Of a stretch of DNA of 64,000 nt, positions 46,771 to 56,800 are shown piece after piece. Numbering within the stretch: the stretch's first letter is position 1; every line of letters starts with the position of its first letter. The stretch is from Nostoc sp. ATCC 53789 (GTDB lineage Bacteria > Cyanobacteriota > Cyanobacteriia > Cyanobacteriales > Nostocaceae): NCBI RefSeq assembly GCF_009873495.1, contig NZ_CP046703.1, forward strand, positions 2,852,001-2,916,000, given 5' to 3'. Below the pieces are notes generated by a model that did no database searches, was not told where the DNA came from, and saw nothing but the letters and a program-made list of their open reading frames with translations. The translations under genes were made by a program, and so were the position numbers.

Positions 46771-47973
46771 ATGGGTCGCGCCAAAAAGGTTGTCCTGGCA
46801 TATTCTGGTGGAGTGGATACTTCCGTTTGCATCCCTTACCTCAAACAGGAGTGGGGTGTGGAAGAGGTGATTACCCTAGCAGCAGATTTAGGTCAGGGAG
46901 ATGAATTAGAGCCAATTCGAGAAAAAGCCCTGAAATCGGGTGCAAGTGAATCACTCGTGGCGGATGTCAAAGACAGCTTCGTTAAAGATTACGCTTTTGG
47001 AGCGATTCAAGCCAACGCACTTTATGAAAATCGTTATCCTCTAGGAACTGCTCTTGCCCGCCCACTGATCGCTAAAATATTAGTAGAAACGGCTGAAAAA
47101 TATGGTGCTGATGCGATCGCTCACGGTTGCACCGGCAAAGGTAACGATCAGGTTCGTTTTGATGTCTCTGTAACCGCGCTGAACCCCAACCTAAAAATCC
47201 TCGCACCAGCCAGAGAATGGGGTATGAGCCGTGAGGAAACCATCGCTTATGGTGAGAAGTTTGGTATCCCCTCACCGGTCAAAAAATCTTCTCCCTACAG
47301 CATTGACAAAAATTTGCTCGGTCGTAGCATTGAAGCTGGTTTACTCGAAGATCCGTCATTTGAGCCACCAGAAGAAATTTATGAGATGACCAAAGCGATC
47401 GCTGACACTCCCAACGAGCCAGAGTACATCGAAATTGGTTTCCACGGTGGTATTCCCACAACCATCAACGGCATAGCCAAACAGCCAGTTGAACTAATTG
47501 AAGAACTCAATCAGCTTGTAGGAAATCACGCCGTTGGACGGATAGATATGATTGAAAACCGTCTGGTTGGGATCAAATCGCGGGAAATCTACGAATCACC
47601 CGCGATGTTAGTGCTAATCCAGGCACATAGAGACTTAGAAAGCTTGACTTTAACGGCAGATGTCACCCATTACAAGCGTGGCATTGAAGAAACTTATAGC
47701 CAAATCGTTTACAACGGTTTGTGGTATAGTCCACTCAAAGTTGCACTAGATGCCTTTATTCAAAAGACACAAGAGCGAGTCTCTGGAACTGTGCGAGTGA
47801 AGTTATTCAAGGGTAACTCCACGATAGTTGGGCGTTCGAGCGATAATTCCCTCTATACTCCTGATTTGGCAACCTACGGAGCCGATGACCAATTTGACCA
47901 TAAAGCTGCTGAAGGTTTTATCTATGTTTGGGGACTACCAACTCGCATTTGGTCGCGGCAAATAAAAAGTTAG
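46771..47973 (+). CDS. argG: Argininosuccinate synthase
   Basis: Condenses citrulline and aspartate with ATP to argininosuccinate, the seventh step of arginine synthesis; in Nostoc it also feeds cyanophycin. The 400 residues show the PP-loop [32 protein letters not shown] and [16 protein letters not shown] 46771 ([13 protein letters not shown]) is preferred over a start 12 bp upstream because GGAG at 46761 is then well spaced. It has no linked arginine genes, as is usual in cyanobacteria. Confidence 0.97.
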   Translation: MGRAKKVVLAYSGGVDTSVCIPYLKQEWGVEEVITLAADLGQGDELEPIREKALKSGASESLVADVKDSFVKDYAFGAIQANALYENRYPLGTALARPLIAKILVETAEKYGADAIAHGCTGKGNDQVRFDVSVTALNPNLKILAPAREWGMSREETIAYGEKFGIPSPVKKSSPYSIDKNLLGRSIEAGLLEDPSFEPPEEIYEMTKAIADTPNEPEYIEIGFHGGIPTTINGIAKQPVELIEELNQLVGNHAVGRIDMIENRLVGIKSREIYESPAMLVLIQAHRDLESLTLTADVTHYKRGIEETYSQIVYNGLWYSPLKVALDAFIQKTQERVSGTVRVKLFKGNSTIVGRSSDNSLYTPDLATYGADDQFDHKAAEGFIYVWGLPTRIWSRQIKS

Positions 47974-48102
47974 GAGTCAATTCAATTTTAGATTTTGGAT
48001 TGAAGGAGAAATCTAAAATCGGCAGAGTTAGGAGTTAAAATGCAAAATACAAAAGTAAAAATTCAAAAAATAACTTTTTACTTTACTCCTAACTCCCCAG
48101 TT

Positions 48103-48735
48103 TTACTCTTCACTACTCGCTTCTTTAACTTGGCGAGACTCTAGCCACAGGGGTACAACAATTAAGGCAGTGATGATTAATAAAGCTGCGATCGCAAATT
48201 GACCTACCCAAGCAACCAATTGTTCTAAAGAGACAATTTTGCCAGCAAAAAAAGCTAATGTCACCATCAAACTAGCCCAAGCAACTGCTCCTAAAAAATT
48301 GTATAAAAAGAATTTTCCAAAAGGCATTTCGGCTATACCAGCTAGTGGTGCCGCAAAAACTCGCAATAATGCTAAAAAACGTCCGAAAAATACAGCTTTA
48401 GCAGAATTTTGACTAAATTGATCTTTAATAGTCAGCAACCGCACTTCAGAAATCCGAAATATGCTACCAACTTTTACCAGAAAAGGCCAACCGCTAACTC
48501 TACCAATCCAATAGCCACAAGTGCCGCCAATTACCGCACCCATAATTGCGTCACCGAGAACCAGCCAGTAATTTAGTTCATCGCTGCCAGCTAAAAACCC
48601 GCCCACAAGGGTCACGGTTTCACCAGGAAGGGGAATGCCTAAATTTTCTAGCAAAATTCCCAAAAAAATTGCCCAATACCCGTAATTATGGGCCAATTCC
48701 TGGATATTTTCTAGTGAAATCAGCTCTAAAGACAT
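48103..48735 (-). CDS. DedA-family membrane protein
   Basis: A 210-residue polytopic inner-membrane protein of the DedA/SNARE-associated (VTT) family. Members are needed for membrane lipid (undecaprenyl phosphate and phospholipid) translocation and envelope homeostasis. Landmarks: WAIFLGILLENLGIPLPGET, GGTCGYWIGRVSGWPF, KAVFFGRFLALLRVFAAPLA and PFGKFFLYNFLGAVAWASLM. It has about five hydrophobic segments and a charged C-terminal tail. It converges with argG. The specific lipid is not predictable. Confidence 0.9.
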   Translation of the reverse strand: MSLELISLENIQELAHNYGYWAIFLGILLENLGIPLPGETVTLVGGFLAGSDELNYWLVLGDAIMGAVIGGTCGYWIGRVSGWPFLVKVGSIFRISEVRLLTIKDQFSQNSAKAVFFGRFLALLRVFAAPLAGIAEMPFGKFFLYNFLGAVAWASLMVTLAFFAGKIVSLEQLVAWVGQFAIAALLIITALIVVPLWLESRQVKEASSEE

Positions 48736-49223
48736 TCCGCACCGCCGTCTTTACAAATTTTTACTTTTACTATATCTTTGCTTGTTTTTGGGCGGGGTGT
48801 CAATCAAACCGCTACATTGACTTATTTGGTCATTAGTTTAATTCTGAGTAATCCATAGTTCATAGTTCTATGGAAACTATTAATTTTTGAGTATTAGCTG
48901 TATAAATCTTAGCATTTCCTACCACAAGTTAATTTTATTTAAAAATAAATAAAAAGAAATTACAAAAACTTTATATATCTCTAGTTAAATTATAAAAATT
49001 TCGTAAAAGATACGGTTGATACCGAAATTATAAAGTCATTATGCCTATATTTATGAAAGTTATCACAAATTATACGACATGAATACTGAAATAATTACTT
49101 TCAATTGCAAGGCTGCAATCCCCTAAATATCTAGGGAAAACAGTCATTTTGCCGTTGAAAGAGAAGAGGTATTTATGTCATTTTTCGATTTTTAGTCAAG
49201 TGTTCAATTACCCTGTTGAATTT
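48736..49223. other. AT-rich intergenic region without a gene
   Basis: Nearly 490 bp, very AT-rich. A weak CCATAG/CTATGG hairpin lies near 48852-48872. There is no convincing gene; frames open here lack start sites and coding character. Confidence 0.5.
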
Positions 49224-49556
49224 ATGATTCTCACACAAGAACTTCAAGTTATTTTGTTTAAGCCCCAAGGAAGCATAGATTTAGAAGGCGGAAAGGCTTT
49301 GAGTGAACAGATGGCTGGAGTAGTGCCTCAAGCTCATCAACTCTGGGTTATTGACTTAGCAAAGGTTAATTTCATGGACAGTTCTGGGTTAGTCCCTTTA
49401 GTCAAAGGGTTGAAAGCTGCACGTCAGAGCGGTTGCCGTTTAGTTCTATGCAACGTGCAAACTCCTGTACGGCTAATTTTGGAACTTACCCAGCTAGATA
49501 CAGTATTTGAAATTTTTCCCACTTACGAAGACATTTTCACTGGCGAAGATATTTAG
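49224..49556 (+). CDS. STAS-domain anti-sigma-factor antagonist
   Basis: A 110-residue single STAS domain of the SpoIIAA/RsbV type, which binds a partner kinase or anti-sigma factor and is switched by Ser phosphorylation. The site is VNFMDSSGLVPLVKGL, with DSSG where the first Ser is the usual phospho-acceptor. LFKPQGSIDLEGGKALSEQM is the N-terminal strand-helix. I take ATG 49224 (MILTQELQ) as the start: the longer frame from 49149 adds 25 residues unlike STAS proteins. No kinase or phosphatase partner is adjacent. Confidence 0.88.
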   Translation: MILTQELQVILFKPQGSIDLEGGKALSEQMAGVVPQAHQLWVIDLAKVNFMDSSGLVPLVKGLKAARQSGCRLVLCNVQTPVRLILELTQLDTVFEIFPTYEDIFTGEDI

Positions 49557-49687
49557 TCTGGTGCTAGCAGGCTTAGATAATAAATCTACCTATAGATGGA
49601 TGGTAGAGTCAATCAATATTTGCATTTTTTCACATTTCCCCAAATATTCTCACATCGTCAAAGATAACAGTCTGGTGCTAGCAGGCT
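49555..49687. repeat. Two identical 19-bp direct repeats, 114 bp apart
   Basis: AGTCTGGTGCTAGCAGGCT occurs at 49555-49573, overlapping the STAS stop codon, and again at 49669-49687, followed by GATTTTTTAT. Each copy contains the TGCTAGCA palindrome. The space between is non-coding. The second copy with its T-run may act as terminator. Origin unknown; perhaps a local duplication. From 49688 to 50025 I see no further feature. Confidence 0.7.
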
Positions 49688-50025
49688 GATTTTTTATATT
49701 ATCTAGATAATGAAATGTTAAGGAAAACTCATGGCTTTAATCTAGGTGGTCTTAACGACATCTAAAAGCAGAAAATTACCAAAATCAGTCAAAGAAAATG
49801 CAATTCTTTGCATTCTTCCCTAGCACTATTAAATTACTCGAAGCTAATTGCTCTAAATCCGACGCAACTAACGCAAGGAAGCAAGAGGTAAGAAAGGTTA
49901 GAATATTAGCCTTTGCGTTATTTCTAACTCTATAGTGATTTTTACCTTAATGTATTACCTGGATGTCTCCAAGATGCTTTGCTATGACAATTTCTTACCT
50001 CTTCGATTCCACCATAATGGTAACT

Positions 50026-50586
50026 TTAGGCATTCTGGGGAGTTGAAAGATTAGTTTGTTCCGACGCTGGGCGGGGAAAATTTGGCAAATCAATTCCACT
50101 GTGACTAGCATTGCGAGTTTTGAGTGCTAAACGGTAACTCACACTTTGCAGTTCTGCTTGCAGTTTGCGATTTTCCCGTTGTAGCATTGCTACCTTTTCT
50201 CTCACTGGTGTCATCCGCTCCTCAAACTTTCGACGGTAAATTTGAGGCAACTCTTGTACTACTTGCTCTAACATCCGAGTGCGATCTGTAAGTTCTTGGA
50301 CTGACTGTCGCAATTGATAAATTTCGGAGTCACGAGTTGTAATTTGCTCTTGGTAGAACGCCACCTGCTGCTCAACAGCTTGGAGTTGTTCTTGCAATGC
50401 CTGTAACTGGCTCAGATCGCGCTCAAGATCCGGCTGCTGGGGCATAAAACTAGTATTACCCTTTACTAGCCGGAAGAGTTCTTGAGATAGTTGTTGCACT
50501 AATTGATCGCGGAGTTGCAACTCTTGGCGTAGCTGCGAAACTTCCGTAGAGAGAACTTGAATATTTGGTGTATCAGATTGGCTCAC
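50026..50586 (-). CDS. Coiled-coil protein of unknown function
   Basis: A 186-residue protein dominated by coiled coil: VSQLRQELQLRDQLVQQLSQ, LSQLQALQEQLQAVEQQVAF and EKVAMLQRENRKLQAELQ. No membrane segment or signal peptide. The last 40 residues are a disordered tail. It resembles conserved cyanobacterial coiled-coil proteins that have no assigned role; scaffolding is an obvious but unproven guess. ATG 50586 is the start; rpsF upstream on the same strand is separated by 250 bp. Confidence 0.75.
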   Translation of the reverse strand: MSQSDTPNIQVLSTEVSQLRQELQLRDQLVQQLSQELFRLVKGNTSFMPQQPDLERDLSQLQALQEQLQAVEQQVAFYQEQITTRDSEIYQLRQSVQELTDRTRMLEQVVQELPQIYRRKFEERMTPVREKVAMLQRENRKLQAELQSVSYRLALKTRNASHSGIDLPNFPRPASEQTNLSTPQNA

Positions 50587-50837
50587 AGTAGCTTACAGCT
50601 CCCATTCAGAATCTTGTCCACTCTTAGGTATAACTGCGGGAGTACTACCTTTGGCAAGTATTTGTTAATTTAGCATTCCCAATTAAGTTACGAAAAAAGA
50701 AGAAGACAAAATTTTACTGAATGGAAATTGGGAATTGGGAATTGAGAAAAGGACAAGGAGAATTGGGAACAAAGGGAAAGACTTGTTTCAAGTTCTCACT
50801 TCTTGTCCCCTGCTCCCTGCTACCTGCTCCCTAATCT

Positions 50838-51188
50838 TTAGACAGGTGCAGCTACTTTAGTGGGCTTTTCCTTTTCCTCTTTAGGGGGTTTTTCCTCGGC
50901 GATATCCTGCTTAATTGTCAAATAGCGAATCACTTCTTCACTCAAGCGCATAGCGCGTTCAAAAGGAGCGATCGCAGTTGCAGGCGCACTGTAGTTTAAC
51001 TGGATATAGATCCCATCGCGGTGTTTTTTGATTTCATAAGCTAGACGACGCTTACCACGATTTTGAATTTGGATATCCTCAGCGCCTTGATCGCGAAGCA
51101 AATTCTGATATTTAGTAATTGCTTGCTCTGCCTGTTCGTCTCCTAGGTCGGGACGGAGGATGTACATTGTTTCGTAATTTGTAGTCAT
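50838..51188 (-). CDS. rpsF: 30S ribosomal protein S6
   Basis: Ribosomal protein S6, 116 residues, on the platform of the small subunit. [40 protein letters not shown] and [19 protein letters not shown] are diagnostic. The C-terminus is a Lys/Glu/Pro-rich tail. ATG 51188 is preferred over the upstream ATG 51227, which adds 13 unrelated residues. It is not linked to rpsR or ssb here, as in other cyanobacteria. Its leader runs into the structured element at 51351. Confidence 0.96.
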   Translation of the reverse strand: MTTNYETMYILRPDLGDEQAEQAITKYQNLLRDQGAEDIQIQNRGKRRLAYEIKKHRDGIYIQLNYSAPATAIAPFERAMRLSEEVIRYLTIKQDIAEEKPPKEEKEKPTKVAAPV

Positions 51189-51350
51189 ATTTTCCAGTTT
51201 CCTTATGGACAAAAAGGTTGCTGACATTAATTTATACTTGATTTAAATTTAAAATACTAGTATTAATCAACATCGGAAGCAACAAGGAACTATAATCTTA
51301 CCAGTTTTCAATTTGAATCATTAGCCAAATCGCCGAAGTTTGTATATTTT

Positions 51351-51452
51351 GGATGTCCCTAATGAAAACTAGGTCGTAAGGCTACCTACAGAGCCTCTTA
51401 CTGACCCGCAAGGGGAGTGAGGAGACGACAATATCTTTCTGTAAGGACATCT
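51351..51452 (+). other. Structured RNA-like element, three-way junction
   Basis: Nested stems are visible. The outer stem is GATGTCC (51352-51358) with GGACATC (51445-51451); the middle stem is GTCGT (51373-51377) with ACGAC (51425-51429). Inside it are two hairpins: GGCT/AGCC (51380-51383, 51392-51395) and a longer one, TCTTACT with AGT-G-AGGA and CCC-GCAA-GGG at the tip. The GCAA loop is of GNRA type and one pair is a G-T wobble. Both are favourable only on the plus strand, so an RNA read toward the FAH gene (start 51563) is likelier than one toward rpsF. It fits no riboswitch or ribozyme I know. A decayed mobile element is the alternative. Confidence 0.5.
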
Positions 51453-51562
51453 TCTATAGCAGCTTTCAGGCTCAACGCTAAATCGGTTTGCTAAAAAGCT
51501 AACTCAGAATTGCTACCCGCTCGAAGTTTCTAATCGCAGAAAAAAGGATATTCATCAAGGTT

Positions 51563-52336
51563 ATGGCACAGCGCTACGTGCGGATTCAAAATCAAGAAGG
51601 ACAGATTTACTATGGGATACTACAACTATCCCTCAATGTACAGGTGCTAGATGCTCCGCCCTGGTTACAAGGACAACCAACTGATTTAATTTTGACACCA
51701 GAAAATTATCAAATTCTGGCTCCTTGCGCTCCCTCAAAAATTGTGGCGGTGGGTAAGAATTATGCAGAACATGCTGCCGAAATGGGAACTCCAGTACCTT
51801 CTGAACCACTAATTTTTCTCAAGCCACCCACGACTATCATTCCATCTGAGAGGGAAATTAAGTATCCTCCCCAGTCACAAAGAGTTGACTACGAAGGAGA
51901 GTTAGCATTAGTGATTGGCGATTACGCTTTTGAATGTACACCAGAGGTAGCCCAAACAAAAATTTGGGGCTACACCATTGCCAATGACGTAACAGCGCGG
52001 GATTTACAAAAACTGGATGCTCAATGGACGCGAGCCAAAGGTTTTGATACTTTCTGTCCTTTGGGCCCTTGGATTGTACGAGAGTTAAATCCAGGAGCGA
52101 GATTGCAGACTTTTGTGAATGACGATATTAACCCAGTTCAATCTGCCTGTATCGATCAGATGGTATTTTCCCCTGATGTTTTAGTTTCTTACATTAGCCA
52201 GGTGATGACGCTACTACCCGGTGATTTGATACTTACAGGTACACCAGAGGGTGTAAGTCAATTACATCCAGGCGATCGCGTCCGCGTCGAAATTGAAGGT
52301 ATTGGTCGCCTGGAAAACACCGTAGTGGCTCGTTAA
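51563..52336 (+). CDS. Fumarylacetoacetate hydrolase-family protein
   Basis: A 257-residue enzyme of the FAH family, which cleaves or decarboxylates beta-keto acid-type substrates with a divalent metal. The core motif GKNYAEHAAEMG is followed by the metal site DYEGELALVIG (E-x-E) and the Asp/Lys set of ANDVTARDLQ and TRAKGFDTFCPLGPW. LLPGDLILTGTPEGVSQLHP is the C-terminal signature. The substrate is unknown; oxaloacetate decarboxylase and acylpyruvase relatives exist. Start ATG 51563 follows AAAAAAGGAT. It converges with the tic20 gene with only 3 bp between the stops. Confidence 0.9.
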   Translation: MAQRYVRIQNQEGQIYYGILQLSLNVQVLDAPPWLQGQPTDLILTPENYQILAPCAPSKIVAVGKNYAEHAAEMGTPVPSEPLIFLKPPTTIIPSEREIKYPPQSQRVDYEGELALVIGDYAFECTPEVAQTKIWGYTIANDVTARDLQKLDAQWTRAKGFDTFCPLGPWIVRELNPGARLQTFVNDDINPVQSACIDQMVFSPDVLVSYISQVMTLLPGDLILTGTPEGVSQLHPGDRVRVEIEGIGRLENTVVAR

Positions 52337-52339
52337 CGA

Positions 52340-52816
52340 TTAGCGTACTTGCATGTACACTGCATCCGAAATCGCTGGGATTTCTGCATAACGCCCGCTT
52401 ACAGACTGGATTACTGAATATGCAACTGCTCCCACTATGCCAATAAAAATGGTTGTGGATAGAGTTTGGATTGCAAAACCACCAACGGGAACTAGTCCCA
52501 CAACATCAGTGAGGATGTTAAACAAAAAGATAATGATATCCAAAAGGATTGCTTGCATGGTGTTGAAACGAATAAAGTGACTAATTTTTTCGTTTCTGAC
52601 TACTAGCAAAAATAAAGCAAAGAAAATAATCATTCCTGCATAACGCACGCCGTAGTATATTCTCAACAATGGCAGAAGCGGCAGAAACAGTAGTTGTAGC
52701 GGTGGAAAATCTGATAGTAAATATCTACCAAATACAAAAACCTCAATTAGAGGAAGCAAATAAGGCAAACAAGCAAAAATTCTATCTGAAACCGTTGTAG
52801 ACCCGCGCCAAGACAT
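52340..52816 (-). CDS. Tic20-family membrane protein
   Basis: A 158-residue polytopic protein of the Tic20 family; the plant homologue is a channel component of chloroplast protein import, while the cyanobacterial role is unclear. Family marks: DRIFACLPYLLPLIEVFVFG, an Arg-Tyr segment (RIYYGVRYAGMIIFFALFLL), RNEKISHFIRFNTMQAILLD and ...VGAVAYSVIQSVSGRYAEIP. Four hydrophobic segments are evident. ATG 52816 is the start. It is monocistronic or coupled with the small gene upstream (52898). Confidence 0.9.
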   Translation of the reverse strand: MSWRGSTTVSDRIFACLPYLLPLIEVFVFGRYLLSDFPPLQLLFLPLLPLLRIYYGVRYAGMIIFFALFLLVVRNEKISHFIRFNTMQAILLDIIIFLFNILTDVVGLVPVGGFAIQTLSTTIFIGIVGAVAYSVIQSVSGRYAEIPAISDAVYMQVR

Positions 52817-52897
52817 TATGCGTTCTCCTGTGGTTAAATTTATATAGTTACTTGAGCTTAGGATAACGCAGTTACTTGGTCTTGCTGGTAAATTAAA

Positions 52898-53095
52898 CTA
52901 TTCTATATGGGCAACGCGAAAGCCCATCATGCACTCATACTGGTCTGGCTGCTGTTGAGTAAGTTTGCGAATGGCTTGACCACAGCGTAGTTCACCTCCA
53001 CGCCAACGGGGTTGACCGCTCCTGTCAGCGAGTAAACAAGACTGGCAAACTTGCTCAGGGGCAAGGATTTGCTCGTCCATTAAAATGACTAGCAT
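52898..53095 (-). CDS. Small Cys-containing conserved protein
   Basis: A 65-residue protein with four or five cysteines, including CQSC near residue 17 and spaced single cysteines (ELRCGQ, YECMMG), suggesting metal binding. The ATG at 53095 is chosen because a strong AGGAGGG site lies five bases before it on the minus strand; the upstream ATG at 53125 has none. Function unknown. The composition (QPRWRGGELRCGQAIRKL) resembles a conserved cyanobacterial small protein. Confidence 0.72.
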   Translation of the reverse strand: MLVILMDEQILAPEQVCQSCLLADRSGQPRWRGGELRCGQAIRKLTQQQPDQYECMMGFRVAHIE

Positions 53096-53170
53096 CGAAT
53101 CCCTCCTGTAAATCCTTATTGTCACCTACATTTCACTCAGGTGAGGATACTTCTTTGAACCGCTTCAGCC

Positions 53171-53290
53171 TGGATTTCTCACTTGTGAGAAATCCAAGGG
53201 GTGTGGGAGGTGTGGGAGGTGTGGGAGGTGTGGGAGGATTGGGAAGAAGTCTTACCCCCCACACTCCCCACACTCCCCACACTCCTCTTC
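53171..53290. repeat. Hairpin plus complementary GTGTGGGAG and CACTCCCCA repeat arms
   Basis: TGGATTTCTCAC/GTGAGAAATCCA (53171-53196) is a perfect 12-bp hairpin with a two-base loop. It is followed by four GGTGTGGGA units (53200-53237), a spacer, and three CCCCACACT units (53255-53285). The two sets are complementary, so the strand can fold into one long G/C-rich hairpin with several registers. Non-coding. Confidence 0.8.
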
Positions 53291-53817
53291 TCCCTCTGCC
53301 TACACTATGCGTGAGAAATCCGGGTTCAGGTAAGTTAGGTGCGTGCTACGCGATTAACTGTGGATTTGCGATGACGCTTTGCATCTGCCGGAGGCGATCG
53401 CAAATCACACTTAAGAGCCACATCCTACTTTCCTTTTTGTAGCAAAAAAGTGGATAACCACAATTCAAGAACAATTGTCAAGTGAATCTTAATTTTTATT
53501 GTATGTTGTGTTTATTGCAAATTTGACATTTCTAGTAAAAAATGATACAAAAATATTCCTATTAATTTTGATCGTAGACAGCCAACGGTGTTCATTGTAT
53601 TCCTGTTAATTTAGCCGTGAAGAGTGCCAAAGTTAATATTCAGGAAACAACAAAAGCTTTACACACAAGCAACACGGCGATCCATTGAATTTTCCGGTAA
53701 AACGGAGTTAACTTGATAGCTATTTAAGGGGTACATTTACAAAATACTGGGGTAAACTTGCAAGCAAGTTAATACACAATATTACTCAGAGGCTCGTCGG
53801 TCTGGGCATCACTCACA
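53291..53817. other. Intergenic region upstream of the 1031-residue protein gene
   Basis: About 520 bp, including a HIP1-containing repeat unit near 53395 and an AT-rich stretch. I see no gene, no terminator and no recognisable promoter. Confidence 0.5.
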
Positions 53818-56800
53818 ATGGAACACTGGCAATTTCTGATACAGAAACAAGGCGCTCGCTCGTGGCATATCCTAGAATCGCCAAATTTGGAAATTTTGGA
53901 AGGGCAGTATAGAGTTTTGGCTCGTTCTAGCTTTTCGAATACAGACGTGGAAGTGCGGGTAACTCACTCTTCAACTCAGGAAATTCAACCAACGCGGCGA
54001 ATTTTCAAGCGATCGCGTCGCACTAATTCAGAAGGCTTAATGGCGGTAATTCCCTTTACTTACTTTGATGCGGGAGTTTGGGAGTTGCGCTGTAACGGCG
54101 ATTTGATGTCGGATTTACTCGGTAAATCTTGGCAATACAGTGTCCAAATTAAAGTATTGTCCGAGGAAGAAGAGGCAGAGCAAAGGAAAAATCTAGAGTC
54201 AAATTTACTTAATCAGGCTGATACTGTTTCTGAAAACTTGGATACTGCCCCGGAAGAACGTGCAATTACTCTAGATGAAGCGATCGCAGTTTCGGCAGAA
54301 TTGCCTACCACAGTTGTTCCAGATGAAGAGAACTTGGATACTGCCCCAGAAGAACCTGCAATTACTTTAGATGAAGCGATCGCAGTTTCAGCAGAATTGG
54401 CTACCACAGTTGTTCCAGATGAAGAGAATTTGGATACTGCTCCAGAAGAAACTGTAATTACTTTAGATGAAGCGATCGCGGTTTCGGCAGAATTGGCTAC
54501 CACAGTTGTTTCCGATGAAGGGAACTTGGATACTGCCCCAGAAGAACCTGCAATTACTTTAGATGAAGCAATCGCAGTTTCGGCAGAATTGGAAATTGCT
54601 ACAGACAGCAACCCTGTTACCACAGTTGTTCCAGATGAAGAGAATTTGGATGCTGACCCAGAAGAACCTACAATTACTTTAGATGAAGCGATCGCAGTTT
54701 CGGCAGAACTGGCTACCACAGTTGTTCCAGATGAAACAGGAAAAGATATAGTTATCGATGATCCTGTGAGTCCTGTATGGCTCAAAGGTGAGACGGCAGA
54801 GCAAATTTTACAAAATTTAATAGATTTAGCTTTACCCGATTCTGAACTGCTTCTGAATGATGAAGAGGTTACAGATTCGCCAGCAGCAGAACCACCATTA
54901 TTGTTAACTTTAGATCGAGATAGTTATATTGCTCGTTGGGGACAGGCTTTAACAATCAATGGGCACATAGAACTTAAAGACAAGACAAATTTAGAGCAGG
55001 GTGAAACATTATCTCCAAAAGGCTTGCAGGCGCTTGAACTAGGAATTGAACTGCGATCGCCCCTAGAGTCGGAAATCTTGACTCAGATACGGCACTTACC
55101 AGACCAGGAGTTGCCCTTCACCATCAATACCTCAATTGATATTCCTGCTGACTTTGAATCGAAGTTAATTTTGGCAGATATCAGTTTGTATGGTCGATTC
55201 ACCGATGTTGATGAAATCATCAGGTTAGCCAGCCAGTCCTTCACCATTACAGCAGATGTAACAGAATTACTGGCAATAACAGCCGCAGCAAAACCTAGTA
55301 CATCCTTAAATGACCCTATAGCCCCATCGGACTCGCCTGATGCTTCCACAGAGCCAGAGACCGCCGTGAGGATCGATTTAAAACTATTCAATCTGGTCAA
55401 GATTTCAAAAACAGATCAGTCCCAAATACTCAATCCATCTCCAAATACAGCCCTACCGCCGCAAATTAACCTGCAAGTTCTGCGAGAAACCACTCTGCGG
55501 AAATCTAAAAATTCAGGCAATTCGCCTCAATTGCCGAAATTGCCACCTCTTCAAATCGATGCCAATCCTCAAACAGATGTTATTGCAGAATCCCCTACAC
55601 AAGAGGAAGTTCTAGAAAAGGATACTACTATAGCTGCTATCAACTTGGAGCAGTTAGTTATCAAGCAACGTCGAATGTCAATACTCGATACGACTTTTCC
55701 ATACTTGAGACGGGTACAAGCTTTGCCAGGTGATGCAGAAGAAGAAGTAAATAATGTCTCTCCAGATACATTGGAAGTTGAAGCGGCTGAAGACTTCTCA
55801 CAATTAAACGCAATTGTAGCTGAGGATGAAAATATACCGGAATTAGTGTTAGATGATGCACATTTTCAGGAAGAATCTGTTGCTGAGGCAGAAACCCAGC
55901 CAAATGAACAACTTCAGGAAGAATCTGTTGCTGAGGTAGAAACCCAGCAAAATGAACAATTTCAGGAAGAATCCGTTGCTGAGGTAAAAACCCAGCCAAA
56001 TGCACAATTCATTACAACAGGCAATCTCTACTCATCTCCCTTACTGAGGAAGTGGATGCAGAGCCAAGGATACTCTTTGCCTGAATCCATCAATGAACTG
56101 GAATCTCAAAACTACGATCGCAATCTTCCAGCCCAGCAGACCCAGCTTTTTCTGAGTGCTGGAACTCCCGATGTTGATGTCGACTTGCCATTAAGTCTGG
56201 ATGATGCAACAGAGACGTGGGAAGAAAGCCAAGAGTCGGTTTTTGATCTTGAGAACTTAGGGGAAGATGCAGACACAGCTAATGAAGCTGATCTAGAGAC
56301 AGTGGAAGATCCAGTGGTAGAAAAAGTATCTGAACCAACGCTTTCAATGGCTTTGGTAAGACAACTACCGCCTCCCCCTCCTCCGATAAAAGTAAATATA
56401 GCGTCAGCTTGGTTGGCGCAAGAAATCGTTGTAGATGATACAGATAGTGAACTAGAAGCCGATGCAACGAATAATTACTTGTTAGAAGAAGATAAGCAAC
56501 CATTGTTAGCTTTATCCCCTTCTCTATCCATAAGTGCGGGAGCCATTGAGCCGTTGCCAATTCCGCAACTGTATGTACCAGAAGGCGAACTAATCGCCGA
56601 CAAGTTGATCATAGTGCGCGTAGTACTGCCTGAAGTACCTCCCCAAGTGGTTGTAAAGTTATGGGTTGAAGATTATCAAACTCGCTGGTTACTAGATGGG
56701 CCCCATTTATTGACAAATTTACTACCTAGTGCGTTGGGAGGCTTGGAAGTAATGACACAATTAAAGATTCCCTTTGGCTGTATAGAAATTCGCATAGAAG

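Noticed and set aside
54213-54785. Open antisense frame of 190 codons (serine/alanine-rich) inside the repeat-protein gene
   Set aside because: It is a shadow of the tandem repeats on the other strand; it has no start context, and the plus-strand protein is continuous.
55661-56005. Antisense frame rich in Leu and Gln
   Set aside because: Low-complexity shadow of the 48-nt repeats and flanks; no ribosome-binding site.
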